Assembly (NCBI GenBank): GCA_024123955.1
Contig: CP099652.1
Span: 1,178,001 to 1,242,000, forward strand
Length of the DNA stretch: 64,000 nt
Reading direction: 5' to 3'
Origin: Oxalobacteraceae bacterium OTU3CINTB1
GTDB taxonomy: Bacteria; Pseudomonadota; Gammaproteobacteria; Burkholderiales; Burkholderiaceae_D
Below the pieces are notes generated by a model. The model was given only the letters and a program-made list of their open reading frames with translations. It searched no databases and was not told the DNA's origin. The position numbers and the translations under genes are program-made. Shown in pieces: positions 54,288 to 63,737 of this stretch; positions within the stretch are counted from its first letter, which is position 1, and every line of letters starts with the position of its first letter.

Positions 54288-55496
54288 ATGCCACTCGATC
54301 CCGCCACTATTGTTTTGATGTCGACCGTGATGGCCGTTGCGATGAGTGTCGTCCTGTATTCCGCCCATTCGAGTTTTCCCAGAGAAATTAAAGGCCTGAA
54401 ACAATGGGCGATCAGCCTGGTGTTGTTGGCGTTCGGCTCCGGGATTTACGCATCGACCAGCGGGCTGCTCGGCAATATATTGTCGCCCTTGTGCGCCAAT
54501 GCGGTTATTTTGTGGGGGCTGGGTTTAGGCTTGATCGGGACGCAAATGTTTTACAGCCGCGAGTGCTCCTGGTGGTTATTCCATTTCGTCTGGGGCCTGG
54601 GAATGATTGCGAGCGGTTACTACGTGATTGTCAACCCGGACTATTCCGGGCGTCTGGCCATCTTTTCCATGCTGGCTTTTGTTTTATATTCCTACCAGGT
54701 GGTGCTGATATGGGGGTATGGTGAGCGCCATTTCTCCACCGTGTTTTTCGGCCTGCTGATGTTATTCCAATCCGTGGTCGTGCTGATACGCGGGGTTCTG
54801 GCGATGACCCACAGCAGCGACGATATGAATCAATTCGTCAGCGGCCCGCATCAAAATCTTTATCTGCTCACCAGCCATTTCATGACGCTGCTTTTAACGG
54901 TGGGATTCATGACGGTCGCCACCCGCCGCTTGCAGACGATACTGGAGCGCCGCTCGACACTGGACCCGCTAACGCAGGTGCTCAACAGGCGTGGTTTTAA
55001 CGAGGTCTATGCCAAGGAACACGCGCTGATGCGGCGCGAACAGACGGTCATGACAATGCTGAGCATCGATCTGGATTACTTCAAGGCGATTAACGATTGC
55101 TATGGACATTCGACCGGTGATCGGGTTTTAACCGACGTGGCGTCGGTCATCGCGAAGGCGCTGCGGGCCTCCGACCATGTCGCCAGGTTCGGCGGCGAGG
55201 AGTTTGTCGTGCTGCTGCCGGCAACCGGCCTGGAGCGGGCCCACCATATCGCCGAGCGCATTCAAACCGTGCTGCGGGCGCCGCGTTCTGAAACGGAGAG
55301 CGAACAGAGCGCGGCCGCAGCCGCCTTGCCGCCCTACACGGTCAGCATCGGCATCGCCTGCCAGGTCAGTCCGGATGAGGATTTAGACAACATTTTGCTG
55401 CGCGCCGACCGGGCGCTGTACTGCGCCAAGGAACGCGGCCGCGACCGCATAGAGATCGCCGCCGAGGCGGTTCTTCCGCTGCACGCGTCGGCGTAG
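54288..55496 (+). CDS. Membrane-bound diguanylate cyclase (GGDEF)
   Basis: The 402-residue protein has six or so transmembrane helices (about 5-210) of the 7TM/MHYT-less sensor kind and a GGDEF domain from about 225, with the active site FGGEEF. The product-inhibition site RASD lies five residues before it, so it should make cyclic di-GMP and be inhibited by it. DLDYFKAINDCYGHSTGD is the usual helper motif. A Glu/Ser/Ala insert (ETESEQSAAAAA) is variable. No ligand domain is recognised. It converges with trpC, 7 bp apart. Confidence 0.92.
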   Translation: MPLDPATIVLMSTVMAVAMSVVLYSAHSSFPREIKGLKQWAISLVLLAFGSGIYASTSGLLGNILSPLCANAVILWGLGLGLIGTQMFYSRECSWWLFHFVWGLGMIASGYYVIVNPDYSGRLAIFSMLAFVLYSYQVVLIWGYGERHFSTVFFGLLMLFQSVVVLIRGVLAMTHSSDDMNQFVSGPHQNLYLLTSHFMTLLLTVGFMTVATRRLQTILERRSTLDPLTQVLNRRGFNEVYAKEHALMRREQTVMTMLSIDLDYFKAINDCYGHSTGDRVLTDVASVIAKALRASDHVARFGGEEFVVLLPATGLERAHHIAERIQTVLRAPRSETESEQSAAAAALPPYTVSIGIACQVSPDEDLDNILLRADRALYCAKERGRDRIEIAAEAVLPLHASA

Positions 55497-55503
55497 TTCT
55501 CGA

Positions 55504-56304
55504 TTAGTTGAACAGACGGCTCAATTCGGCGCCAGGATCGGGCGCGCGCATGAAGGCTTCGCCGACCAGGAAGGCGTGGACATTGGCGTCGCGCATCAGC
55601 TTGACGTCTTCCGGCACCATGATGCCGGACTCGGTGATCACCAGTTTTTCCGGCGGAATGCGGTCCAGCAGGCCGATGGTGGTCGACAGCGACGTCTCGA
55701 AGGTGCGCAAGTTGCGGTTGTTGATGCCCACCATCGCCGTCTTCAGGCGCAGGGCGGCGGTCAGTTCGTCGCCGTCGTGGGTCTCGACCAGCACCCCCAT
55801 GCCCAATTCGTGCGCGCAGGCTTCCATTTCGGCCATCAGGCCGTGGTCCAGCGCCGAGACGATCAGCAGGATCGCGTCGGCACCCATCGCGCGCGCTTCG
55901 TAGATCTGGTAAATGTCGATCATGAAGTCCTTGCGCAGCACCGGAATCGTACAGGCGGCGCGCGCCTGTCGCAGATAGGCCTCGGAGCCCTGGAAGAACT
56001 GTTCGTCGGTCAGCACCGACAGGCACGCGGCGCCGTTGGCGGCGTAGCTGACGGCGATGTCGGCGGGGCGGAAGTCGGCGCGGATCACACCTTTCGACGG
56101 CGAGGCTTTTTTCACTTCGCTGATAATGCCGGCCGATCCGGCGGCGATCTTGGCGCGCAGGCTGGCCTCGAAGCCGCGCAGGTCGGCGCGCAGTTCGGCA
56201 TTGCCTTCGACGTCGGCGCGCAGGCTGGCCAAGCCGCGGTGTTTTTTTGCGGCGGCGACTTCGTCGGCTTTGACTGCGAGGATTTTATTCAGGATATCGG
56301 ACAT
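55504..56304 (-). CDS. trpC: Indole-3-glycerol-phosphate synthase
   Basis: The 266-residue TIM-barrel enzyme converts CdRP to indole-3-glycerol phosphate, the fourth step of tryptophan synthesis. Family motifs are clear: [14 protein letters not shown] at the start, [19 protein letters not shown] with catalytic Glu and Lys, [38 protein letters not shown] and ITESGIM. Length is normal. It is the last gene of the trp block, 7 bp after the LysE-type gene. Confidence 0.97.
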   Translation of the reverse strand: MSDILNKILAVKADEVAAAKKHRGLASLRADVEGNAELRADLRGFEASLRAKIAAGSAGIISEVKKASPSKGVIRADFRPADIAVSYAANGAACLSVLTDEQFFQGSEAYLRQARAACTIPVLRKDFMIDIYQIYEARAMGADAILLIVSALDHGLMAEMEACAHELGMGVLVETHDGDELTAALRLKTAMVGINNRNLRTFETSLSTTIGLLDRIPPEKLVITESGIMVPEDVKLMRDANVHAFLVGEAFMRAPDPGAELSRLFN

Positions 56305-56311
56305 GATGGAC

Positions 56312-56974
56312 CTAGGATGATTGTTGTTCCGCCAGCGCCAGACGCAGGCCGAGTGCGACGAAAAGACCGCCGGTGACGCGGTTGAGCCAAAGGGCTACCA
56401 GCGGCTTGACCTTGAGCCGCGCGCTGGCGAAGGCCGTGAAAACGGCCAGACCGTGACACCATAGCATGCCGTTGAAATTGAAGATGCAGCCCAGGATGAT
56501 GAACGCCAGCGGCTTGCTGGTCGAATCGGCCGAGATAAACTGCGGCACGAACGCCAGGAAGAACAAGGCCACCTTGGGGTTCAGCACATTGGTCAGGAAG
56601 CCCTGGAAGAAGATTTTGCGGTACGGCAGGCGCGCGGCGGCGGCGTTGACCGTGGCCTGCTCCGCTTGCGCGTCCGCGTCCCCGCGCAGTTTGGCGCGCA
56701 GCATGCCGATGCCGACATAGATGATGTAGGCCGCGCCCACCCACTTGACCACCATGAAGGCGGCGGCGGACGTCGACAGCAGCGCCGACAAACCCAGCGC
56801 GGCGGCGCAAATATGGATCATCGTGCCGGCGCCGATGCCCAGCGCGGCTGCCGAACCGGCGCGCCAGCCCTGGGTGGCGCTACGCGTCATGATCAGCAGC
56901 GAATCGGGGCCCGGCATGATGTTGAGCAGCAGGCCGGAGATGATAAACAGCGTCAGGTCGTGGATGCCGTACAT
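56312..56974 (-). CDS. LysE/RhtB-family amino-acid exporter
   Basis: The 220-residue protein has five to six membrane helices and the LysE/RhtB signature [20 protein letters not shown], then [20 protein letters not shown]. Family members export lysine, threonine, homoserine or other amino acids. It is sandwiched between trpD and trpC with gaps of 11 and 7 bp, so it is transcribed with the trp genes. Export of tryptophan or an intermediate is an inference from position only. Confidence 0.9.
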   Translation of the reverse strand: MYGIHDLTLFIISGLLLNIMPGPDSLLIMTRSATQGWRAGSAAALGIGAGTMIHICAAALGLSALLSTSAAAFMVVKWVGAAYIIYVGIGMLRAKLRGDADAQAEQATVNAAAARLPYRKIFFQGFLTNVLNPKVALFFLAFVPQFISADSTSKPLAFIILGCIFNFNGMLWCHGLAVFTAFASARLKVKPLVALWLNRVTGGLFVALGLRLALAEQQSS

Positions 56975-56985
56975 GATCGCCGCCC

Positions 56986-58023
56986 TTAGTTGGTGGAGGC
57001 GAGGCTTTGCGTAACCTGCACGAACTGCTCGATCTTCTTCAGCGCGTCGCCGGAGTTGATCGCCACGCGCGCGCGCGCCAGGCCGTCCTCGATCGAGCTG
57101 GCAACGCCGGCCGCATACAGCGCCGTGCCGGCGTTGAGCGAGACGATGTCGAACGCCGCGCCAGGCTCGCCGCGCAGCGCTTCCATCATCTTCGCCTTCG
57201 ATTCGGCGGCGTTGGCCACCTTCAGATTGCGGCTGGCGATCATCGGCAGGCCGAAGTCCTCCGGATGGATTTCGTATTCGCGGATCTCGCCATCGATCAA
57301 TTCACCGACCAGCGTGCCGGCGCCCAGCGACACTTCATCCATGTTGTCGCGGCCATAGACCACGATGGCGTGCTGCGCACCGAGGCGCTGCAGTACCCGC
57401 ACCTGGATACCCACCAGATCGGCGTGGAAAACGCCCATCAGGATGTTGGGCGCGCCGGCGGGATTGGTCAGCGGTCCCAGGATGTTGAAGATGGTGCGCA
57501 CGCCCAGTTCCTTGCGCACCGGCGCGGCGTGCTTCATCGCCGCGTGGTGGTTGGGCGCGAACATGAAGCCGATGCCGGTCTGCGCGATCGATTGCGCGAT
57601 CTGCTCGGGCTTGAGGTTGATGTTGGCGCCCAGCGATTCGATCACGTCGGCGCTGCCGGACGACGACGACACGCTGCGGCCGCCGTGCTTGGCCACGCGG
57701 GCGCCGGCCGCCGCCGCCACGAACATCGAGGCGGTGGAGATGTTGAAGGTGTGCGCGCCGTCGCCGCCGGTGCCGACGATGTCGAGCAGGCCGGTGGTGT
57801 CGGCCATCGGCACCTTGGTGGAGAACTCGCGCATCACTTGCGCGGCGGCGGCGATCTCGCCGATGGTTTCTTTTTTCACGCGCAGGCCCATGGTCAGGGC
57901 CGCGATCATCGATGGCGACATTTCGCCGGACATGATCTGGCGGAAAAGGTGCAGCATCTCGTCGTGGAAAATCTCGCGGTGTTCGATGCAGCGCAGCAGT
58001 GCTTCTTGATGGGTGATAGCCAT
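56986..58023 (-). CDS. trpD: Anthranilate phosphoribosyltransferase
   Basis: The 345-residue enzyme transfers phosphoribose from PRPP to anthranilate. Motifs: [20 protein letters not shown] (GTGGDG), [20 protein letters not shown] and [20 protein letters not shown] (anthranilate site), then [10 protein letters not shown]. It is separated from trpG by 72 bp with no clear terminator. Length and motifs are normal. Confidence 0.97.
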   Translation of the reverse strand: MAITHQEALLRCIEHREIFHDEMLHLFRQIMSGEMSPSMIAALTMGLRVKKETIGEIAAAAQVMREFSTKVPMADTTGLLDIVGTGGDGAHTFNISTASMFVAAAAGARVAKHGGRSVSSSSGSADVIESLGANINLKPEQIAQSIAQTGIGFMFAPNHHAAMKHAAPVRKELGVRTIFNILGPLTNPAGAPNILMGVFHADLVGIQVRVLQRLGAQHAIVVYGRDNMDEVSLGAGTLVGELIDGEIREYEIHPEDFGLPMIASRNLKVANAAESKAKMMEALRGEPGAAFDIVSLNAGTALYAAGVASSIEDGLARARVAINSGDALKKIEQFVQVTQSLASTN

Positions 58024-58095
58024 GGCAAATCCTTCTTTAATTTTTTAACGCGCGATATGAAGCCGGCCCAATCCGGGGGGAGGGCGGGCCGCCGC

Positions 58096-58659
58096 TTAAC
58101 GAACCAGGAAGTTCTTCAGCAGTGCGTGACCGTGTTCCGACAGGATGGACTCGGGGTGGAATTGCACCCCCTCGATGTCGTAGTCCTTGTGGCGCACGCC
58201 CATGATTTCACCGTCATCGGTCCATGCCGTCACTTCGAGGCAGGACGGCAGCGAGCTGCGTTCGATTGCCAGCGAGTGATAGCGGATCACCGTGAACGGG
58301 GAGGGCAGGTCCTTGAAGACGCCCACGCCCGTATGCGCGATTAAAGAAGTTTTGCCATGCATGACCTGCTTGGCGCGTATGACCTTGCCGCCGAACGCTT
58401 CGCCGATGGCCTGGTGGCCGAGGCAAACGCCCAGGATCGGCTTCTTGCCGGCGAAGTGCTTGAGCACCTCGATCGAGATACCGGCCTGCGACGGGTCTTT
58501 CGGACCCGGCGAGATGCAGATATGGTCCGGGTTCAGCGCCTCGATTTCCGCGATCGTGATTTCATCGTTGCGGTACACGCGCACATCCTCACCCAGCTCG
58601 CCGAAGTACTGCACGATGTTGTAGGTGAAGGAGTCGTAGTTGTCGATCATCAGCAGCAT
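58096..58659 (-). CDS. trpG: Anthranilate synthase component II (glutamine amidotransferase)
   Basis: The 187-residue protein starts [20 protein letters not shown] and contains the amidotransferase triad: Cys in [12 protein letters not shown], His and Glu in VQFHPESIL. It supplies ammonia from glutamine to TrpE; in this lineage it may also serve aminodeoxychorismate synthase. The ATG at 58659 begins one base after the trpE stop, so translation is coupled. Longer in-frame starts would lie inside trpE. Confidence 0.96.
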   Translation of the reverse strand: MLLMIDNYDSFTYNIVQYFGELGEDVRVYRNDEITIAEIEALNPDHICISPGPKDPSQAGISIEVLKHFAGKKPILGVCLGHQAIGEAFGGKVIRAKQVMHGKTSLIAHTGVGVFKDLPSPFTVIRYHSLAIERSSLPSCLEVTAWTDDGEIMGVRHKDYDIEGVQFHPESILSEHGHALLKNFLVR

Positions 58660-58660
58660 C

Positions 58661-60157
58661 TCAGAACTCCCCATCCAGGCCATCTTGCACTTGTTCGGCG
58701 GCGCGCAGCACGGCGCGCGCCTTGTTTTCGGTTTCCTGCCATTCCATTTCCGCGATCGAGTCGGCGACGATGCCGGCGGCCGCCTGCACGTACAGCATGC
58801 CGTCCTTGATCACGCCGGTGCGAATGGCGATGGCGACATCCATCTCGCCGCCGAACGACAGGTAGCCACAGGCGCCGCCATAAATGCCGCGCTTGGAGAT
58901 TTCCAGTTCGTCGATCACTTCCATCGCGCGCACTTTCGGCGCGCCGGTCAGGGTGCCGGCCGGGAAGGTGGCGCGCAGCACGTCCAGGTTGGACAGGCCG
59001 TCTTTCAGCTTGCCCTCGACGTTGGAGACGATGTGCTGCACATGCGAGTATTTTTCGATGACCAGTCGGTCGGTGACCTTGACGCTGCCGATCTCGGAGA
59101 TGCGGCCCAGGTCATTGCGCGCCAGGTCGATCAGCATCACGTGTTCGGCGATCTCTTTTGGATCGGCCAGCAGTTCCCTGGCCAGTTCGGCGTCGCGTTC
59201 CGGCGTCGAACCGCGCGGACGGGTGCCGGCGATCGGACGCAGGGTGACTTTTTTCTCGCCGTCCGGCAGCGTCTCGTTGCGGACCAAAATCTCCGGCGAG
59301 GCGCCGACGATCTGCATGTCGCCGAAATTGTAGAAGTACATATACGGCGACGGATTCAGCGAGCGCAGCGCGCGGTAAAGCGTCAGCGGCGAATCGACGT
59401 AGGGCTTGCGGATGCGCTGGCCGATCTGCACCTGCATCAAGTCGCCGGCCATCACGTATTCGTGGGCCTTGGCGACCGCCTTCAGGTACTCCTCTTTCGG
59501 GAAGTCGCGGATGGTTTCGGTGCGCACCGAGGCGCTGGTCACCGGCGCGTCGACGCCACGGCGCAGCATCATGCGCAGGTCCTTCAGGCGCTGGCGCGCC
59601 TTGCTGAAGGACTCGGGCTGCGTGGTGTCGGCGTAGACGATCAGATACAGCTTGCCGGACAGGTTGTCGATGACGGCCAGTTCCTCGGTCACCATCAGCT
59701 GGATGTCGGGCAGGCCCAGATCGTCCTTCGGCTGCGTGTTGGCCAGGGTTTTTTCGATGTGGCGCACAGTGTCGTAGCCGAAGTAGCCGGCCAGGCCGCC
59801 GCAGAAGCGCGGCATGCCCGGACGCAGCGCCACTTTAAAGCGCTTCTGGTAGGCCTCGACGAATTCGAGCGGATTGCCTTCGTGGGTCTCGATCACGGCG
59901 CCGTTCTTGACGATCTCGGTGCGGGTGCCGAAGGTGCGCAGCACGGTGGTCGCCGGCAGGCCGATGAAGGAGAAGCGCCCGAAACGCTCGCCGCCGACCA
60001 CCGATTCGAGCAGGAAGGTGTTCTTGCCGGCGTTCTGGGTCTGGGCCAGTTTCAGGTACAGCGTGAGCGGGGTTTCGAGGTCGGCGAAGGCTTCGGCGAT
60101 CAGTGGGACGCGGTTGTAGCCTTCGTTGGCCAACGATTTGAATTCGAGTTCGGTCAT
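58661..60157 (-). CDS. trpE: Anthranilate synthase component I
   Basis: The 498-residue protein converts chorismate to anthranilate. The chorismate-binding domain is intact: [62 protein letters not shown] and GAYG-like [12 protein letters not shown]. The N-terminal part has [19 protein letters not shown], which in TrpE includes the Ser of the LLES tryptophan feedback site. Start ATG at 60157 has GGAGAGAAG upstream. An attenuator hairpin and a Trp-rich leader peptide precede it. Confidence 0.97.
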   Translation of the reverse strand: MTELEFKSLANEGYNRVPLIAEAFADLETPLTLYLKLAQTQNAGKNTFLLESVVGGERFGRFSFIGLPATTVLRTFGTRTEIVKNGAVIETHEGNPLEFVEAYQKRFKVALRPGMPRFCGGLAGYFGYDTVRHIEKTLANTQPKDDLGLPDIQLMVTEELAVIDNLSGKLYLIVYADTTQPESFSKARQRLKDLRMMLRRGVDAPVTSASVRTETIRDFPKEEYLKAVAKAHEYVMAGDLMQVQIGQRIRKPYVDSPLTLYRALRSLNPSPYMYFYNFGDMQIVGASPEILVRNETLPDGEKKVTLRPIAGTRPRGSTPERDAELARELLADPKEIAEHVMLIDLARNDLGRISEIGSVKVTDRLVIEKYSHVQHIVSNVEGKLKDGLSNLDVLRATFPAGTLTGAPKVRAMEVIDELEISKRGIYGGACGYLSFGGEMDVAIAIRTGVIKDGMLYVQAAAGIVADSIAEMEWQETENKARAVLRAAEQVQDGLDGEF

Positions 60158-60208
60158 GTCTTCTCTCCATGCCGCCAAGGTATGGGTGTGGGTTGGCGGT
60201 GGTTTGTC

Positions 60209-60243
60209 AAAAAACCTGTCGGGTGCGCGTGCACATGCGACAG
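60209..60243 (-). terminator. Attenuator hairpin upstream of trpE
   Basis: On the minus strand CTGTCG and CGACAG pair, with an inner GTGC/GCAC stem and a 4-nt loop, and six U follow. It lies between the leader peptide stop (60257) and trpE (60157), the classic position of a transcription attenuator. Confidence 0.75.
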
Positions 60244-60256
60244 CAATCAGTTCGGC

Positions 60257-60343
60257 TTAGTTTTGCCAGGATTGCCAGCGTCGCCAAAGCCAGGCCTCAA
60301 TCGAGCCGGTTTGGTTGACATTGTGTTTTTTGATGGAAGACAT
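60257..60343 (-). CDS. trpL: trp leader peptide with four tryptophan codons
   Basis: The minus strand reads a 28-codon frame from ATG 60343 to TAA 60257. The peptide ends EAWLWRRWQSWQN, with tryptophan at positions 18, 20, 23 and 26, all TGG. Four Trp in nine residues is far above chance, and a hairpin with U-run follows within 14 bp. Stalled ribosomes at these codons under Trp starvation would be expected to prevent the terminator. The competing antiterminator pairing was not resolved. No strong ribosome-binding site is seen. It starts only 26 bp after the gph stop, so the promoter lies in or upstream of gph. Confidence 0.75.
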   Translation of the reverse strand: MSSIKKHNVNQTGSIEAWLWRRWQSWQN

Positions 60344-60369
60344 TCGGTCAGGTTTGGTTCAGCTAAAGG

Positions 60370-61053
60370 TTAATTTTGCGAACTGATACGGCTTGCCGCG
60401 TCGAGCAGCGTGTCTACTATACCATCGGAATCGATCCCGTGTATAGACTGTCCGTGATTGTAACCGTAAGGCACCGTCAACACCGGACAACCCGCAGCCC
60501 GGGCCGCTTGCGCGTCGTTGGAGGAGTCGCCGATGGCCACCACCTGGGCCGGCGGCAGGTCGAAATCGGCGCACACCGTTTGCAGCGGCAGCGGATCGGG
60601 CTTCTTGCGCGGCAGCGAATCGCCGCCGTAGACCACGTCGAAAAAGCCGTCCAGGCCCTTGAGCTTGAGCAGCGGCGTGGTGAAGGCGATCGGCTTGTTG
60701 GTCACGCACGCCAGGCGCAGGCCGCTGGCTTTCATCGCCGTCAGGCCCTCGATCACGTCGGGGTACAAGGTGCTGTGTTGGCCGTTGATCCCCAGGTAGT
60801 GGCGCTGGTAGGCGTCCATCGCCGCGTCGAAGCGTTGCTCGACGCCGGCCGCGTCGGCCTGGAGCGCGAGCACCGAGCGGATCAGGTTTTCCGAACCCTT
60901 GCCGACCATGAGGGCGATCTGCTCTTGTTCGATGGAATCGAGACCCAGTTCCTGAAGCATGCCGTTGATCGCCACGTGGAAGTCGGGAATCGTGTCCAGC
61001 ATGGTGCCGTCGAGGTCGATGATGGCGGCGCGCACGCCTATCAGCACGCTCAT
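60370..61053 (-). CDS. gph: Phosphoglycolate phosphatase, HAD family
   Basis: The 227-residue enzyme has the HAD motifs AIIDLDGTMLDTIPD (nucleophile and acid Asp), the Thr/Ser motif in LACVTNKP, KKPDPLPLQ (Lys) and VAIGDSSNDAQAARAAG (acidic pair). Gph removes the phosphate from 2-phosphoglycolate. The ATG at 61053 begins one base after the rpe stop, the standard rpe-gph coupling. Longer frames overlap rpe and are not credible. Confidence 0.94.
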   Translation of the reverse strand: MSVLIGVRAAIIDLDGTMLDTIPDFHVAINGMLQELGLDSIEQEQIALMVGKGSENLIRSVLALQADAAGVEQRFDAAMDAYQRHYLGINGQHSTLYPDVIEGLTAMKASGLRLACVTNKPIAFTTPLLKLKGLDGFFDVVYGGDSLPRKKPDPLPLQTVCADFDLPPAQVVAIGDSSNDAQAARAAGCPVLTVPYGYNHGQSIHGIDSDGIVDTLLDAASRISSQN

Positions 61054-61054
61054 C

Positions 61055-61720
61055 TTAAATCGCCGCCAGGTTGGCGCGCATGGCGTCGATGACGGCCTTG
61101 TAGTCCGGCTGGCCAAAGATGGCCGATCCCGCCACGAAGGTGTCGGCGCCGGCGGCGGCGGCCGCCGCGATGTTGTCGATCTTGATGCCGCCGTCCACTT
61201 CCAGCATGATGTCGCGGCCCGAGTCGTCGATCAGGCGGCGCGCCTCGGCGATCTTCTTGAGCGCCTGAGGGATGAAGGACTGGCCGCCGAAGCCGGGGTT
61301 GACCGACATGATCAGGATCATGTCGATCTTGTCCATGACGTGTTCCAGATAGCTCAGCGGGGTGGCCGGGTTGAACACCAGGCCGGCCTTGCAGCCGTGG
61401 TCGCGGATCAGTTGCAGCGAGCGGTCGATGTGCTCGGAGCCTTCCGGGTGGAAGGTGATGATGTTGGCGCCGGCCTTGGCGAAGTCCGGAATGATGCGGT
61501 CGACCGGCTTGACCATCAGGTGCACGTCGATCGGCACGTCCACGTGCGGGCGGATCGCCTGGCACACCAGCGGGCCGATGGTCAGGTTCGGAACATAATG
61601 GTTGTCCATCACGTCAAAGTGGATGATGTCGGCGCCGGCGGCGACGACGTTGCGTACCTCTTCGCCCAGACGGGCGAAGTCGGCGGACAGGATGCTGGGA
61701 GCGATACGGAAATTGGACAT
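61055..61720 (-). CDS. rpe: Ribulose-phosphate 3-epimerase
   Basis: The 221-residue TIM barrel interconverts ribulose-5- and xylulose-5-phosphate. Motifs: [38 protein letters not shown] (metal His and Asp), [19 protein letters not shown] and [10 protein letters not shown]. It heads the row rpe-gph-trpL-trpE and faces the divergent apaG gene across 210 bp, where its promoter must be. Confidence 0.96.
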   Translation of the reverse strand: MSNFRIAPSILSADFARLGEEVRNVVAAGADIIHFDVMDNHYVPNLTIGPLVCQAIRPHVDVPIDVHLMVKPVDRIIPDFAKAGANIITFHPEGSEHIDRSLQLIRDHGCKAGLVFNPATPLSYLEHVMDKIDMILIMSVNPGFGGQSFIPQALKKIAEARRLIDDSGRDIMLEVDGGIKIDNIAAAAAAGADTFVAGSAIFGQPDYKAVIDAMRANLAAI

Positions 61721-61930
61721 GACGTGAGGCCTGCATTAAAAAAAGATGCGCTATTTTACGCTGCCCGGCCCGGCCGCGCCCGTTTTCAGCCCGTTTTCAG
61801 CCGGTTTTCAGTTTGTTTCTAGCCTCATCTCGCTTGCACGCGTTGCCGATTTGCGGTGCAATGGGCCCCTGACGATATACAATCGCAGTGATCTTTTTAC
61901 GACCCCACGCCTCAGCCTTAAGGAATTTCG

Positions 61931-62305
61931 ATGGCCACTTATGAATTTACTGTGTCGGTCAGAACCCAGTACCTGCCGGATCAATCCGATCCGGAGCGCA
62001 CCAATTTCGTGTTCACCTATTCGATCACGATCAAGAACACCGGCACCGTCGCCGCCCAGTTGATTTCGCGCCACTGGGTCATCACCGACGCCAACAACCA
62101 CATCGAAGAGGTGCGCGGACTGGGCGTGGTCGGCCATCAGCCGCTGTTGCAGCCGGGCGAGCATTTCGAGTACACCAGCGGCACCGCGCTGCAAACGCAG
62201 CAGGGATCGATGTTCGGCGAATATTTCTGCGTGGCCGAGGACGGTCATCAGTTCGAGGCCAAGATCCCCGAGTTCGTGCTGTCGCTGCCGCGCACGCTTC
62301 ACTGA
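61931..62305 (+). CDS. apaG: ApaG/CorD-family protein
   Basis: The 124-residue beta-sandwich protein begins MATYEFTVSVRTQYLPDQSD and has the family core FTYSITIKNTGTVAAQLISR HWVI, VRGLGVVGHQP, LQPGEHFEYTSG and GSMFGEYFC. ApaG is fibronectin-III-like and linked to cobalt or magnesium response and Ap4A metabolism in enterics; its molecular role is open. A TATACAAT-type -10 is visible around 61876. It converges with the 43-residue protein gene. Confidence 0.94.
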   Translation: MATYEFTVSVRTQYLPDQSDPERTNFVFTYSITIKNTGTVAAQLISRHWVITDANNHIEEVRGLGVVGHQPLLQPGEHFEYTSGTALQTQQGSMFGEYFCVAEDGHQFEAKIPEFVLSLPRTLH

Positions 62306-62352
62306 TTCGCCGGATTGCCGGACCGCGCCACGCTTCCCTTGTTTCGGCTCGC

Positions 62353-62484
62353 TTATTTCGGATCGTCATCCCGCTCAGGCGGGGGCAACTTCTTGTTTTT
62401 GCCTTTGCCCTGGTACATCGTCCACCAGACGATGAATACCAGCAGGAAAAACGCCACGCATGCTTCCAACATCAGTACCCACAT
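62353..62484 (-). CDS. 43-residue single-pass membrane protein
   Basis: The short gene reads MWVLMLEACVAFFLLVFIVW, then a basic and acidic tail ending PPPERDDDPK. AAGGA lies 5 bp before the ATG at 62484, an excellent ribosome-binding site. One transmembrane helix with a charged cytoplasmic tail (KGKNKK) is predicted. It starts 10 bp from the divergent mltA start, and its stop is 47 bp from the apaG stop. No family is recognised. Confidence 0.7.
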   Translation of the reverse strand: MWVLMLEACVAFFLLVFIVWWTMYQGKGKNKKLPPPERDDDPK

Positions 62485-62494
62485 AGCTATCCTT

Positions 62495-63727
62495 ATGTCA
62501 TTTACACGTCGTAGTCTACTCGTTCCGCTGTCCGTCGTCGCGCTTTCGCTGGCCGCCTGCACCACCACGCCGATCCCGGCGGAAAAACCGGCCGGACAGC
62601 CGGCGCCGCCCACCGTGCCCGCCGTCCCTGCCAAGCCCGCCACGCCCGCCACGCCTACAGCCCCGGTCACACCGACCGCCCCGGCGGCGCTGCGGATGGT
62701 GCCGACCACCTTCGCATCGTTGCCCGGCTGGGACCGCGACGATGTGCGCGCCGCCTGGCCGGCTTTCATGTCGTCGTGCGCCGTGCTGATCAAGCAGCCG
62801 CAGTGGAAGGAGTCGTGCTCGATCGCGCGCAGCGTCAACGCCGCCGACGACAAGGCTATCCGCACCTTCTTCGAGGCGTTCATGGTGCCGAACCAGGTGA
62901 TCGCGCCGGACGGCGCCACCGACGGGCTGGTCACCGGCTACTACGAGCCGCTGCTGCGCGGCGCCCGAAAAAAGGGCGGTCCGTATCAAACGCCGCTGTT
63001 CAAGGTGCCGGACGACATGGTCACCGTCGATCTGGCGAGCGTCTATCCGGAGCTGAAAGGCATGCGCCTGCGGGGCAAGCTGGTCGGCAAGAAGGTGGTG
63101 CCGTACGCGACCCGCGCCGACATCGAAAAGGCCGATTTCATCGGCAAGGAATTGCTTTGGGTCGACGATCCGGTGGAGTCGTTCTTCCTGCAGGTGCAGG
63201 GTTCGGGCCGCGTCCAGCTGACCGATACGCAGGAAACCGTGCGCGTGGCCTACGCCGACCAGAACGGTCATCCGTACAAATCGATCGGCAAGTACCTGGT
63301 GGAGAAGGGCGAGTTGACCCTGGAGCAGGCGTCGGCGCAGGGCATCAAGGCCTGGATAGCCGGCCATCCTACCCGGATGCAGGAACTATTCAATGTGAAC
63401 CCGAGCTATGTGTTCTTCAAAGAAGAGAAGCTGCCGGACCCGAAAGTCGGTCCGAAGGGCGCGCAGGGCGTGCCGCTGACGCCGCAGCGTTCGGTGGCGA
63501 TCGACGCCTCGCAGCTGCCGCTGGGCGCGCCGATGTTCCTGGCCACCACGATGCCTAACAGCGATATTCCGCTGCAACGCCTGGTGATGGCGCAGGATAC
63601 CGGCGGCGCCATCCGTGGCGCGATCCGGGTCGACTACTTCTTCGGCTTCGGCACCGAGGCGGCGGAAAACGCCGGCCGCATGAAGCAGCGCGGCAATGTC
63701 TGGGTGTTGTTGCCCAAGCAGCCGTAA
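62495..63727 (+). CDS. mltA: Membrane-bound lytic murein transglycosylase A
   Basis: The 410-residue lipoprotein has a signal peptide with lipobox SLAAC (MSFTRRSLLVPLSVVALSLA) and a Pro/Ala/Thr-rich linker (about 28-70). The MltA barrel follows, with GLVTGYYEPLLRGARKKGGP, YATRADIEKADFIG, FFLQVQGSGRVQL, and a 3D domain ending AQDTGGAIRGAIRVDYFFGF with the catalytic Asp. It cleaves murein to anhydro-muropeptides. The ATG at 62495 begins the signal peptide; the upstream 60 codons of open frame are not needed. Confidence 0.93.
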   Translation: MSFTRRSLLVPLSVVALSLAACTTTPIPAEKPAGQPAPPTVPAVPAKPATPATPTAPVTPTAPAALRMVPTTFASLPGWDRDDVRAAWPAFMSSCAVLIKQPQWKESCSIARSVNAADDKAIRTFFEAFMVPNQVIAPDGATDGLVTGYYEPLLRGARKKGGPYQTPLFKVPDDMVTVDLASVYPELKGMRLRGKLVGKKVVPYATRADIEKADFIGKELLWVDDPVESFFLQVQGSGRVQLTDTQETVRVAYADQNGHPYKSIGKYLVEKGELTLEQASAQGIKAWIAGHPTRMQELFNVNPSYVFFKEEKLPDPKVGPKGAQGVPLTPQRSVAIDASQLPLGAPMFLATTMPNSDIPLQRLVMAQDTGGAIRGAIRVDYFFGFGTEAAENAGRMKQRGNVWVLLPKQP

Positions 63728-63737
63728 AGCGCGAGGG

